From JBMYRH01 sp049602155 (GTDB lineage Bacteria > Myxococcota_A > UBA9042 > PHBI01 > JBMYRH01): a stretch of DNA of 64,000 nt. Shown piece after piece: positions 17,485 through 26,803 of the stretch (the first letter of the stretch is position 1; each line of letters starts with the position of its first letter). Under the pieces are notes generated by a model. The model was not told the DNA's origin, searched no databases, and saw nothing but the letters and a program-made list of their open reading frames with translations. The position numbers and the translations under genes are program-made. The stretch lies in NCBI GenBank assembly GCA_049602155.1, contig JBMYRH010000011.1, positions 1 through 64,000 of the forward strand, in the 5' to 3' direction.

Positions 17485-17561
17485 CGGGGCGTAGCGCAGT
17501 CTGGTAGCGCACTTGACTGGGGGTCAAGGAGTCGCTGGTTCGAATCCAGTCGCCCCGACCA
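17485..17561 (+). tRNA. tRNA-Pro (GGG)
   Basis: Acceptor CGGGGCG/CGCCCCG, D stem GCGC/GCGC, anticodon stem CTTGA/TCAAG with loop CTGGGGG (anticodon GGG), T arm GCTGG-TTCGAAT-CCAGT, CCA encoded at the end. 28 bases after the ihfA stop. Confidence 0.95.
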
Positions 17562-17563
17562 TG

Positions 17564-17602
17564 CAGAGCCGAGGATGGGAGACCGTCCTCGGCTCTGTGT
17601 CT
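17564..17602 (+). terminator. Intrinsic terminator after tRNA-Pro(GGG)
   Basis: Perfect 12-bp stem CAGAGCCGAGGA / TCCTCGGCTCTG with a 10-base loop, then TGTCTTTC. Ends the rpmI-rplT-ihfA-tRNA-Pro unit. Confidence 0.8.
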
Positions 17603-17603
17603 T

Positions 17604-18317
17604 TCAGGTGGGTCCACGCACCGTCACAAACGGTGCAGTACACGGCGGACCGTCAGCGAACTGCCACGTCAAAGCCCCGTAAGCGTCCGCTCTGAGGAGG
17701 CTCGACGAGCGCGTCGCATAGTTCAACTCGGGGAGATGCACGCAGTGCCCGTCAAAGGGTTCATCATGGTGCCGACCAAGCACATCGATAAGATGCGCGT
17801 CGGTGGGTGACCGCTCTCCCTTCCACTGACCGACCACCTCTCTCAGAGAGACCTCGCGCTCGCTTCGGAAGGCGAGCCCACTTCGCTCCGTCACGACGTG
17901 CACCCCCCGTGTGAGCCGCTGCGCGTGCACCCTCTCACTCTCGGAGCGAACGAGCCAGGCGGTCTCAATGTCCGCGATCAGCATGTTGAAGGGGTTATAG
18001 GCAGCGCCGTCCTGCGGCTGAAACAGGCGCGCCGCCTCCTCAGCCGACGCAGCAGTGAGCGCTCGAGGGACGAGCTCACCCCGACTCCTTTTACGCGCGT
18101 CAGGCGGCGCACCGAATCGGTTGGTGACAGCGGCGACGACTCCCGAAGCGTTGTGGCCCAACCAAGTACCTCCAGCCTGCTCGTCGACGGGCGCGAGGAT
18201 TCCCGATGCCCAGCGTTCAGGAGAGCGGCTCGGGCGTGAGACCTGCTCGTCTCGATTGGCCGCGATTAACAGGGGCGTCGTCCGCCAGCAGCGATGTGCG
18301 AGGATAATTGTACACAT
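17604..18317 (-). CDS. NRDE (TANGO2) family protein
   Basis: About 237 residues when started at ATG 18317, giving the family's typical MCTII start with Cys2; the frame is open further upstream. The NRDE motif lies in PLLIAANRDEQVSRPS. Other conserved segments are GGTWLGHNASGVVAAVTNR and NPFNMLIAD. TANGO2-family proteins are Ntn-hydrolase-like with an N-terminal Cys; in animals they are linked to lipid or heme handling, but the bacterial role is unclear. Divergent from the SNF2 helicase with about 100 bases between them. Confidence 0.85.
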   Translation of the reverse strand: MCTIILAHRCWRTTPLLIAANRDEQVSRPSRSPERWASGILAPVDEQAGGTWLGHNASGVVAAVTNRFGAPPDARKRSRGELVPRALTAASAEEAARLFQPQDGAAYNPFNMLIADIETAWLVRSESERVHAQRLTRGVHVVTERSGLAFRSEREVSLREVVGQWKGERSPTDAHLIDVLGRHHDEPFDGHCVHLPELNYATRSSSLLRADAYGALTWQFADGPPCTAPFVTVRGPT

Positions 18318-18416
18318 GGTCTGCAGATTAGCGGATCGGACGCCGCAGAGGCACTTAGTTGTGCAGTGCACTCTTTACCGCTTGCACGGCTCTGCGTCCT
18401 TTGTTAGACCCTCACT

Positions 18417-21400
18417 ATGGTAGTTGCGGTCGACATCGAGTCGCTCCGCACTCGTAAGCTCCGAAAGCAGGTCGGTCAAAAGACATTTACTCGGGGTTGC
18501 CAGTACTTCGCGAGTGGACGGGTCGTAGAGGCGCGTCGCGAAGAGGACACGGTAGTAGCGACTGTCACGGGCAGCGGCGGCGCAGACTACACAACATGTG
18601 TTCAGCTTTCCGGTAGGGACGGTCGGATAATAAAGGCCGAATGTTCCTGCCCCCAACAACACGGATACTGCAAACATGAAGTATCGGTCGCGTTGGCAGC
18701 ACTGGCAGATCCAACCCTAAGAGGCGCTGAGAGCGCCGGATGGGGGAGGATACTCGATGATGCCGAAGATGTGGCTTCAGAGTTTGCGAGTGAGGGCGAG
18801 GCAGAAGACAGGCTGGTCGTAAGACTTGGCCTCCCACTTACTCCGGATGACGCGGTGAGCGTCCGCTATTACAAGGCGGGCTTCACGAAGCGTGGGCGTG
18901 GCGCGGAGCGGTTAGTTCCGATCTCCGTGCTAAAAGACTCGCTGTTCAAGGACGCAGACGTCCTCGGGCTGAGGCGACCGGAGGAGATCTTGGCTGCACG
19001 CCTCGCAGGTCTCCTTGAGGTCGAAGAGGATGATGACTCCCTCCTCGCCGGTGACGCCGACTTAGACGTCTTGCTGCGCTCGTTAAGCCGAGTCCAAGAG
19101 GTCTACTTGGGGAAAGGCGACAAGCGCCTGAACATTCGCCTTGAGCCGGTCAGGCCGCGCATCCGCGTGGATGCTCTGAAGAACGGGGGGCTGTCCCTCA
19201 AGATTCAGGTCATCATCAACGGCAAGCGTCGAACCCTCGACAAACGCAGTCGTATCGCTGGTAGCCCCATGAGCACTTGGCTCTTTGATGGCGACAGCTC
19301 CATCATGCCGGTCATTGGTGGCCCAGGCGTCGGTACAATCATCTACGGGCTCAGTCGCCGTCAGGCGCGGATGCCCCCTAGAGAGGTCCCGACCTTCCTC
19401 GAGCGCGGCCTCATGCGGATGAAGTCGCTGATGCGCGTCGAGGCAGAGAATGGCGTACTCCCTGGTGTGGGAGACGTTGAGCCGCTGCTGATCCTCGGGG
19501 AAGATGGCGAGCACCTCAAGGTACAGCTGTCCTTCCGATACGGAGATCCCGTCGAGCTGCAGGTCTTCAATGACGCGGCCCCGGCAGTGCTGAGGTCTCC
19601 AGAAGGTCACGAGCCGACGTACATCGTGCGTGATCGCGCAAGAGAAGATGAAGCGATGCAGGCCGCCAAGCAATCGGGCCTCCCGGTCGAAGATGACCCG
19701 ATGACGGTCCTCTTAGAGACCGGTGACGCGCTGACCTTCTTGGAGGAGAAACTCGACAGCCTTGAGAGCCATTGGGAGATCTTGGGGCGGGAGCGCCTGC
19801 AGCGCTTTAAGACACGACGGGTTGTCCCCACCTTAGCGGGCACCATCCGCTCAAAGATCGACGCGTTCGAGTGCAACCTTCAGGTCATCATCGAAGACAC
19901 CACCTTTGGACTCGATGCCCTCTTACAGCTTTACCAAAGCGGCAAGAGGTACATTACGCTGAAGGACGGGACCCTCGCGATTGTCCCAGACGCCTGGGTG
20001 ACACACCATCTTCAGATGGCGATGGAGCTCCCCCACCTCTTGATTGGAGGAGGAATCGGGATCGTCCCCCGGTACCATGCGCCGGTCCTCGATGCGCTCA
20101 TCGGAGACGCTGAAGTGGACGGTGATGAAGATTGGCGACTGCTGTCCGAACGCCTCCGTAACTTCGCTGGACTAAACGACGAACCACTCCCGAAAGGCCT
20201 CAAGGCTGAGCTCCGTTCGTATCAGAAGCATGGATACGACTGGCTGTGCTTCCTCCGAGACTCAGGCTTCCATGGAATCCTAGCAGACGACATGGGCCTC
20301 GGTAAGACGGTTCAGGCGCTCTCGTTTTTGCTCGCGCAGAAAGAGAACGGCAACGCCAAGCACCCGAGCCTCGTCGTAGCCCCCACCTCCGTCACGGCCA
20401 ACTGGGTCGCAGAGGCCAAGCGCTTCACGCCTGATCTCAAGGTCATCCGCTTGGTTGGCCCGAACCGAGAGAAGCTCTACGACAAGGTTAAGAACGCGGA
20501 CGTCGTCGTGACGACCTTCGCCCTGCTGCGCCTTGACCTAAAGCGTCTACAGCGTCGCACTTGGCACGCCGTCATCTTGGACGAAGCCCAGCATATCAAG
20601 AACCCTCAAAGCCAGACCGCGCTGGCTGCAAAGAAGCTCACAGCCCACCATCGCTTTGCGCTGACGGGTACACCGTTGGAGAACAGCCTTATTGAGCTGT
20701 GGTCCATCTTCGACTTCTTGATGACGGGCTTCTTGGACGAAGAGAAGAACTTCCGCACGCGCTACGTACGCTCAGGTGCTGAGAAGCCCGAGGACATCGA
20801 AGGGCTGCGTATCAAAGTGGAGCCGTTCATGCTCCGCCGCATCAAGTCCGAGGTCGCCACTGAGCTGCCGCCAAAGACCGAGCAGATCCTCTACGTGCCT
20901 CTCCCGCCCGCGCAGCGAGAGCTCTATGACCAAGTTCGGGCGCTCACAAAGCAGCGCGTGATGGATGCGCTGGGCAGCAAGGGGCTCGGCGGCAGCGCCG
21001 TGACAGTCCTCGACGCCCTCCTGAAGCTCCGACAAGCGGCCTGCCACCCTGGGCTCGTGAAGCTCGACATCGCCAAAGACGTCACCGAGAGCGCCAAGCA
21101 CGACATCTTGAAGGAGCTGGTCGAAGAGGCCGTCGCCGAAGACCATAGAGCGCTTATCTTCAGTCAGTTTACGAGCCACTTGGCCATCGTGCGCGAGTGG
21201 CTGGACGAGGCTAAGATCCCCTACTTCTATTTGGATGGTCGCACACGTAAACGCCAAGAATTGGTCGACAAGTTCAACGCTCCCGATGGGCCGCCGCTCT
21301 TCTTGATCAGCCTCAAGGCCGGTGGCACAGGTCTCAACCTGGCTGCAGCCGACTACGTGATTCACCTCGACCCATGGTGGAACCCTGCGGTCGAGGACCA

Positions 21401-21599
21401 GGCGACAGACCGTGCTCATCGTATCGGTCAGGTTCGACCGGTCTTCGTCTACAAGCTCGTGGCAGAAGACACCGTCGAGGAAAAGATCATCGAACTTCAG
21501 CAGTCCAAGCGGGACCTCTTTGAGTCTGTCGTCGGGCAAGGCACACTCGCGGGGAGTGGCCTCACCGTGGAAGACATTAAGTCCATCTTCGACGACTAG
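18417..21599 (+). CDS. SWIM zinc finger-SNF2 family DNA-dependent ATPase/helicase
   Basis: 1060 residues from ATG 18417. The N-terminal SWIM zinc finger is at residues 76-87 (CSCPQQHGYCKH). A long middle region follows, similar to the bacterial SNF2-associated domain. The SNF2 ATPase core has Walker A in ADDMGLGKTVQ (about 625), DEAQ box ILDEAQHIKNP (about 722), TGTPLENSLIELWSI, and the helicase C motif QATDRAHRIGQ (about 1000). Such proteins (HepA-like) move along double-stranded DNA or remodel nucleoprotein complexes. All ATPase motifs look intact. Monocistronic; the downstream 90 bases contain a GC-rich hairpin (21608-21644) without a clear U-tail. Confidence 0.93.
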   Translation: MVVAVDIESLRTRKLRKQVGQKTFTRGCQYFASGRVVEARREEDTVVATVTGSGGADYTTCVQLSGRDGRIIKAECSCPQQHGYCKHEVSVALAALADPTLRGAESAGWGRILDDAEDVASEFASEGEAEDRLVVRLGLPLTPDDAVSVRYYKAGFTKRGRGAERLVPISVLKDSLFKDADVLGLRRPEEILAARLAGLLEVEEDDDSLLAGDADLDVLLRSLSRVQEVYLGKGDKRLNIRLEPVRPRIRVDALKNGGLSLKIQVIINGKRRTLDKRSRIAGSPMSTWLFDGDSSIMPVIGGPGVGTIIYGLSRRQARMPPREVPTFLERGLMRMKSLMRVEAENGVLPGVGDVEPLLILGEDGEHLKVQLSFRYGDPVELQVFNDAAPAVLRSPEGHEPTYIVRDRAREDEAMQAAKQSGLPVEDDPMTVLLETGDALTFLEEKLDSLESHWEILGRERLQRFKTRRVVPTLAGTIRSKIDAFECNLQVIIEDTTFGLDALLQLYQSGKRYITLKDGTLAIVPDAWVTHHLQMAMELPHLLIGGGIGIVPRYHAPVLDALIGDAEVDGDEDWRLLSERLRNFAGLNDEPLPKGLKAELRSYQKHGYDWLCFLRDSGFHGILADDMGLGKTVQALSFLLAQKENGNAKHPSLVVAPTSVTANWVAEAKRFTPDLKVIRLVGPNREKLYDKVKNADVVVTTFALLRLDLKRLQRRTWHAVILDEAQHIKNPQSQTALAAKKLTAHHRFALTGTPLENSLIELWSIFDFLMTGFLDEEKNFRTRYVRSGAEKPEDIEGLRIKVEPFMLRRIKSEVATELPPKTEQILYVPLPPAQRELYDQVRALTKQRVMDALGSKGLGGSAVTVLDALLKLRQAACHPGLVKLDIAKDVTESAKHDILKELVEEAVAEDHRALIFSQFTSHLAIVREWLDEAKIPYFYLDGRTRKRQELVDKFNAPDGPPLFLISLKAGGTGLNLAAADYVIHLDPWWNPAVEDQATDRAHRIGQVRPVFVYKLVAEDTVEEKIIELQQSKRDLFESVVGQGTLAGSGLTVEDIKSIFDD

Positions 21600-21689
21600 C
21601 CGGTCGTGGTGGCGCCTTGATGGGGCACCTCCAAGTACGCCACCTGAGGCATCCGCTCAACCGCTTGAACTGAGGATGCCCGGCTCTCT

Positions 21690-23156
21690 CTAGCGCTTCG
21701 GTGCTGGTTTAAGCTTGGTTCGCTTCGGAGGCGTGCCAGGGACCGGTCGCTTGGGCACACCTGGCTTCAGCTTGGGGTACTTCTCGCGAAACGCGGTGAC
21801 CTCTTTGCCGATCTTGGGCTCATCAGGCAGCGACTTCTTCACCGCTGCGAGCTCATAGGCCACATAATTTGCCGTCGGATCAGGGGGCTCAATGCCCTCA
21901 AGCTCTAGCTCGAAAGACGCCTTCTCGGCGCGCATCTTGACGAGCTGCTTTCTGTAATAGTCAGCCCCGATGGTACGCGCCCGCACCGAGGTGCCGCTCT
22001 TCACCACACCGGCAGGGTTCTTCTTTGCCTCGGCTTCCTTCTTCTCCATGAGTCGCTCATAGCTGCTCAAGCGTGCCGTGAGCTTCTTGATCTCTTGTGC
22101 GAGGCCCTGACCTTTGAAGCGGTCTACAAATGGGTCTGTCGCCTTGCGATTGTTCCAAATATGGAGCGTCAACACGGAGAGATACTTACCTTTCGAATGC
22201 GCTTCACAGATGAAGACGCCGGCCTCGTTATCGGGGTGCGTCATCGAGCGCGTCCCGCTCCCGGCGAGGATCGCGGAGATGCCAGGCACCTGCTCCGCGA
22301 GGTTCTTGAGGGTCGCCTTGGGCAAATGCGCTAGAGCGACGACGATCTCAGCCCCCTGAGCCTTGAGAGCCTTAACCTGCTCACCTGCTACTTTGATGGG
22401 GTTATCGACCCGCCAAGGCATGGGAGATCCGTCGACAGGGCGCCGCTCGGCTCCTGTCATGGTGACACCGAACACGCCAATCTTGACGCCGTCGACGGTC
22501 ACGATGGTGTGATCATCGAACATCGGCTTTCCGGTCGTAGCGTCGAGCAAGTTCGCGACCAAGAAAGGGAACTTCGCTCGCTTGTGGAGAGCTTTGAGCT
22601 GCTTCGCGCCTAGGAGCGTATCTCGGTCGCCGAGCGTGATGCCTGCGACGCCGCTCGCATTGAACTGGTCGACGATGAATTTCGCGGTCGCGTTGATCTG
22701 CTCCGTGTGCTCTTCCGCGACCCGAAACTTATCGTAGAAGAGGTCACCGGAGTCGAAGATCAGCTGGCCGTTCCACAACTTGTCTGTGGAGAGCTGTCCG
22801 AGGAGCGTGGCTTTCTTGGCAAGACCGCCAAGGGGGTTGGACTTTCAGCCACACGGTTCGAGTTCGCCGACCACGTTCGCCGTGTGGACGAGCGCGATGC
22901 GGCGGCCCTCGAACGGGACCTCCGGGACCTTGGCAGCGGGCGTCTTGGGTGCGGTGGCTTTACTGGTTGTCTGCGACGCCTGTGCTGCCGTCGATCCCGT
23001 CATAGCGGGAGACGAGGCTGAGCCCTTTGCAGTCGTTGTCGACGCCTCTGCCGCCGCAGGAGCATTCACAGGAGGTGCAGGCACGGTCTCGGAGCATGCT
23101 CCAACTGAGACGGCCATGAGTGCTGCACACACATAGGAGAGATGCTGTGATTTCAT
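21690..23156 (-). CDS. UshA-like lipoprotein, predicted selenoprotein (in-frame UGA at 22845-22847)
   Basis: 488 residues if UGA is read as selenocysteine (Sec104); a start at TTG 23174 is also open. The N-terminus is a lipoprotein signal (lipobox SVGAC), then an Ala/Thr linker. The region resembles the 5'-nucleotidase/UshA metallophosphoesterase N-domain: LVHTANVVGELEPCGU, then KSNPLGGLAKKATLL, FDSGDLFY, AGITLGDRD and FPFLVANL. In Cys-containing relatives I recall EPCGC-x-NPLGGL, so U replaces a Cys. The frame is open on both sides of the UGA. Exactly 18 nt after it begins GGUCU in a 6-nt loop on a perfect 6-bp stem (CUUGGC/GCCAAG, 22815-22832). The MPP metal ligands appear eroded (HTNDVHG becomes HTANVVG). 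A frameshift-free pseudogene is the alternative. Confidence 0.85.
22815..22847 (-). promoter_or_regulatory. Candidate bacterial SECIS element
   Basis: UGA at 22847-22845, an 18-nt run that includes the 5' arm of the stem, then the loop GGUCUU closed by CUUGGC/GCCAAG. In E. coli fdhF, GGUCU also begins 18 nt after the UGA (His-Gly-Pro-Ser-Val-Ala, then GGU CUG). SelB would bind this apical loop. Confidence 0.75.
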
Positions 23157-23223
23157 CGTAACCCCGTAAGGCAAGAACGCGTCGGCGGAGTATGGCAGAC
23201 AGGCTGGTCTCCGTCGATAGACG

Positions 23224-23257
23224 AAAACGGGCCGCCGAGCGACGCTCGACGACCCGT
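23224..23257 (-). terminator. Intrinsic terminator after the 23312 lipoprotein
   Basis: Minus-strand 14-bp stem ACGGGTCGTCGAGC / GCTCGGCGGCCCGT with two G-U pairs and a 3-base loop, followed by TTTTC. Lies 55 bases past the stop and before the selenoprotein start, so the latter should have its own promoter. Confidence 0.8.
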
Positions 23258-23311
23258 AGATCGTTCCTCTCCCCAGCCAGTGACTAAGGGAGGTTATAGG
23301 CTACAGCGAGA

Positions 23312-24730
23312 TTACTCGCCGTCACCCTCATCGGTCTCCGTCTCAGCATCGTCAGCAGCCACGAGGCCAGTGATGACAGCCGGAGCGCCCTCGAAGCGGA
23401 GGCCCAAGGAGAAGGAGTCCTTCTTCCCGGAGAGGTCCGTGTCGATGTCGGGCTTGATGATGCCAATCGCCGTGCAGACGAGGCCCTTGTTGTCCGCGAT
23501 GCCCACGCACAAGGAGCCATCAGCCTCCTCGGTGCAGGTCGGGGAAGCGCCACTGAGCGCTGGCGTACAGCCGAGCTTGTCCTCTGCCTTGAGCTCGAGC
23601 ATATCGCTGCCGTCTAAGCCGAGGCAATCGCAGGAGTTGCCCAATCCATTGAGGGCATCGACGAGCTGCTGCATCGGGACCACGCCGCCGAGGATGCCGT
23701 CGGTCCAGTTCAAACCGCCAGCGTCACCAGCGGTCACGTTGGACCAGATCTGTGTGTCTGCAGCGTCCAAGGCGATGTCGAAGCCGAACTCGCCGAGGGG
23801 GATCGTGACGGAGAAGAGAGACGGTCCAGCCGTCAGCTCGCCGCCCGCGATCATCGCGTTGTCGAACATGATGTAAGGAGTCGAAGTCCCCTCGATGAAG
23901 CTGGAGGGGTCCACTGCGTAGCCACCCTCAGCCATCTCGCCGAAGAAGCCGTTGAGGGTCAGCGCATCGTCGTCCGCAGCGCTGTCCAACCCGACCTGCT
24001 CGAAGAGAATAGTCAAAGTTCCGTCGTCAATCTGCTCCTGAATCAGGCCGTTGACGCCGTCATCACCGAGGCTGTCGCCGAGGAAAGAGCCGAGGCTCGC
24101 TAGGAGACCGCCGAGGCCGTTGTCAGGCTCGCCGTCACCGTTGAAGTCAAAGCAGCAGTCGCCCTCGTCCACGTCCGGGGTCGTGGCGTCATCCTCAGCC
24201 AAGCCGAGGGAAGTGATCACCGATGCGTCGGCGCTGAACACGTAGTCCTCGGGGAGACCCGGGGCCACGCAGGCACCTGCTGCGCAGAACTCGTCGCCCT
24301 CACACGTGGTCTCGATAGCCTCGTACTCACAGCTTGCCTCGTCGTCCACGACCGTGCAGGTCCCGTCAACATCGGCGGCGTAGCTGACAACCACACCACT
24401 CTCGTTGCACATGGCTGCGGGTGGTGCCGTGCAAGGGTTAGGGTCGCAGGGGTTCACGGGCTCGACGACCCTGTCCTCCTCAACCGGCTCGGGCGGCGCA
24501 TCGCTCTCGTCGGGCCCGGATGCGTCATCGCCGGCCTCATTAGACTCTGCGGCGCCGTTCGAGGCATCGACTGTGCTATCGCCGCTGGCCACGTCATCGT
24601 CGCTTGCGGTGGCGTCGGCGGTGGGGGTTCCCTCGCCGTTGTCAACGGGATCTGTGCTGTCGCCACACGCTGCGGCACCTACTGCTAAAAAGAAGGCGAA
24701 ACCAATCGCGCCTACGCTACGAATCTTCAT
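23312..24730 (-). CDS. Acidic Cys-containing lipoprotein of unknown function
   Basis: 472 residues from ATG 24730. The signal peptide ends in lipobox GAAAC (Cys22). A long Asp/Ser/Glu-rich linker follows (to about residue 90), then a short Cys-rich part (NPCDPNPCTAPPAAMC) and a folded domain. The latter includes CCFDFNGDGEPDNGLGGL, a calcium-loop-like stretch, and a C-terminal acidic tail. I recognise no named domain. It shares its overall plan (lipobox, acidic linker, Cys module, beta domain) with the other lipoproteins here. Ends at a strong terminator. Confidence 0.75.
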   Translation of the reverse strand: MKIRSVGAIGFAFFLAVGAAACGDSTDPVDNGEGTPTADATASDDDVASGDSTVDASNGAAESNEAGDDASGPDESDAPPEPVEEDRVVEPVNPCDPNPCTAPPAAMCNESGVVVSYAADVDGTCTVVDDEASCEYEAIETTCEGDEFCAAGACVAPGLPEDYVFSADASVITSLGLAEDDATTPDVDEGDCCFDFNGDGEPDNGLGGLLASLGSFLGDSLGDDGVNGLIQEQIDDGTLTILFEQVGLDSAADDDALTLNGFFGEMAEGGYAVDPSSFIEGTSTPYIMFDNAMIAGGELTAGPSLFSVTIPLGEFGFDIALDAADTQIWSNVTAGDAGGLNWTDGILGGVVPMQQLVDALNGLGNSCDCLGLDGSDMLELKAEDKLGCTPALSGASPTCTEEADGSLCVGIADNKGLVCTAIGIIKPDIDTDLSGKKDSFSLGLRFEGAPAVITGLVAADDAETETDEGDGE

Positions 24731-25233
24731 CGTCGGATCCTTTCCCTAGGCTCCCTCGCGTGGAGCACATTTTTGAGGTGAGTCTTTCGCGGCGCATGTT
24801 CCGGTTCAAGTCCCCTCAGGTCAAACAAGCCGCCGCTAAGCCGGCGCTGTATGTCACGAAGGGGGCTGAAACTCAAGGGGCAATTCGCAAATGCCGTAGC
24901 GACGAGATCGCCAAAGCCGCCGTGAAAGATGGGTCGCCTGCGCTTCTGGGGGGTCGATCCCAGTTGATTGTCTAAAATAATCCGCCTTGTGTTGTCTCGG
25001 GGGCGGACGCGCAGGTCGACCCGCAGCGATGTAGAGCAAGGGCCATGCCAAGCATCGAAAAAGCGACCCGTTGCCAAGCAGCGACCTCTTTAACGTCTCG
25101 TCATCTGAGCTCCACATCACACGGAGCTGCATCCATGCACCGAACGCTCTGAGGTCGCCACACCCCGCTGGGGTCGAGTGTCCACACTCACGACACGTGG
25201 CTGGCAGAGTCGTCTGTGAGGCAGCCGCTACCC
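24731..25233. other. Intergenic region without a convincing gene
   Basis: About 500 bases between the lipoprotein start and the metallophosphoesterase stop. Open frames here are short, lack ribosome sites and resemble nothing known. The first 100 bases should hold the promoter of the 23312 lipoprotein gene, but I see no strong -35/-10 pair. Confidence 0.5.
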
Positions 25234-26658
25234 TCAACATTCCCATCGACAAAAAGAGACCCAGCAGCGGCCAGCGTGATGTGGCCGCACGACAAGGTAG
25301 CGCCGAGCTTGGAGTAACGATCGCGCCTGTGCCGCTGGCGTGGTCGTGCTGACGGGCGCCCAAGTCCCAAGGTTATAATAGCGTCCCCCGCCGCGGAGCG
25401 GACGACGTTCGGGTCGATGACTGTGCCCGAAGGCGATGATAGGGGCATCTAGCCTGTCCGCGACGTGCTCTGCGACAAGGCCCCATCGGCCTCGCTCTTG
25501 AAGCGCTAGACTGCCTCGACCGAGCGCCCGTGCGGTGATCGCAAAGAGTGGCAACACGGCAGCTAGAAACGCCAAGTCATGCCAGGTCGCCACCTGGCTT
25601 AGCCCCATCGCGGTGAGGCCGATCGTCACGGCGACCAAGAGCAATCGATCTATCCAGAGTTCGTGCATCAAGTCACCTGCGCGATCATGAACCGGGGCCG
25701 ACATCAGGCGCCTGAGGAACGCGAGGACAGCGGGATCAAGCCGCTTATCCGCAGCGTACTCTTCGTAGAGCCCTTCATCGAACACCCAACGCCCGAGCAC
25801 CCGACGTCGGCGGCCCCTAAGCTCCCAATAGGTCGCAAATGACTGGTAGAGGTAACGAAAGAGGAAAGAACGCTTGGGCCAATACTCCGTAAATGCCAAG
25901 CGCACATAGCCGCCAATCGATCGCAGAAAGCTCGAATCATCAAAGGGGTTGATGGTGCCAAAGCAGGCGAGGAGCCTGCGACCCAAGACCGACCCGAGGG
26001 AGCTCTCAAGCTCCGCATCGCGAGCGCGATCCGGGGGGGCGAGCGGCGCCAAAACATCGCGGTAGCTGCACGTGGCATCATACTGCTGGCCATGCTCGGC
26101 GTAGAGCACTCCCGGGACGTAGGTAAACCAAGGCTCAAAGTGGATCGCGCTTGCCACACGAGCGCCCTCGCCCGCCGGCGCATGGCGCACCAAGCTATCG
26201 ATCAAGACCGCCTGAACCGATGGGAACGCCAACTCTCTGTCGTGGTTCCCCATGACGAAGATGACCTGGTTACCCCGCGCGAGAAAACGAGACAGCCCAT
26301 GCACAAACCCCGAGTGGTCCTCGAGGAGGCGCCGCATTTTAAAGACACTCCACGGTTCGGTGGCGGGTAGTCCAAGCGGCTGCGGCCCCTCTTGGTCCGG
26401 GTGCGTGAAGACCGAATCGAAGTCGAAAGTGTCCCCGTTGAAGATCAGCACGGTCCCGTCGTACGCGCTGGGGCGTTGAGCGTCCAGGTGGCTCATGAAG
26501 GCGTTCAGCGTCGCATCTTGCGCTGCGTCGGGTCGCTTGTAGGACCACCAGTCCGGGGTCGCAGTCGGAGCCACCTCAGTCAGGTGAACGTCACTCAGCA
26601 AGGCATATTGGAATGCCTTGGGGGGGTGTTCGATGCGCCTTGAGGGGATGAGAGTCAT
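25234..26658 (-). CDS. Membrane-associated calcineurin-like metallophosphoesterase
   Basis: 474 residues. The N-terminal metallophosphoesterase motifs are complete: LLSDVHL (DxH), FNGDTFDFD (GD), VMGNHD (GNHD), LYAEHGQQYD and, far downstream, IIAFGHSHRPE (GHxH). Between the last two there is an insertion with basic segments and two hydrophobic stretches (about 365-405: LLLVAVTIGLTAMGL and LAFLAAVLPLFAITA), so it is probably membrane-anchored. Substrate unknown; large bacterial members act on lipid-linked phosphates or nucleotides. Start ATG 26658 overlaps the 5' region of the divergent PP2C-like frame, whose true start is at 26804. Confidence 0.88.
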   Translation of the reverse strand: MTLIPSRRIEHPPKAFQYALLSDVHLTEVAPTATPDWWSYKRPDAAQDATLNAFMSHLDAQRPSAYDGTVLIFNGDTFDFDSVFTHPDQEGPQPLGLPATEPWSVFKMRRLLEDHSGFVHGLSRFLARGNQVIFVMGNHDRELAFPSVQAVLIDSLVRHAPAGEGARVASAIHFEPWFTYVPGVLYAEHGQQYDATCSYRDVLAPLAPPDRARDAELESSLGSVLGRRLLACFGTINPFDDSSFLRSIGGYVRLAFTEYWPKRSFLFRYLYQSFATYWELRGRRRRVLGRWVFDEGLYEEYAADKRLDPAVLAFLRRLMSAPVHDRAGDLMHELWIDRLLLVAVTIGLTAMGLSQVATWHDLAFLAAVLPLFAITARALGRGSLALQERGRWGLVAEHVADRLDAPIIAFGHSHRPERRPLRGGGRYYNLGTWAPVSTTTPAAQARSLLQARRYLVVRPHHAGRCWVSFCRWEC

Positions 26659-26803
26659 CTCTTTAGGTGTACCAGACCCTCCCCCTCGAAGCGCACATCC
26701 CCCGGTCGAATTGGCTCACAAAATCGGCGTCGGGAGCAAGGTCGGTTACCTTCATCCTGTTCGGTGCCACTTGCGTGGCGAGAGACTTGGACGGAACGCA
26801 ACG

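Noticed and set aside
21690..22778. Treating the 362-residue frame as a separate gene and the 109-residue frame as a truncated lipoprotein or pseudogene.
   Set aside because: Same phase on both sides of one UGA, conserved sequence across it and a SECIS-like hairpin at exact distance favour one selenoprotein gene.
24803..24817. GGTTCAAGTCCCCTC, resembling a tRNA T-arm.
   Set aside because: No matching acceptor, D or anticodon arms nearby.
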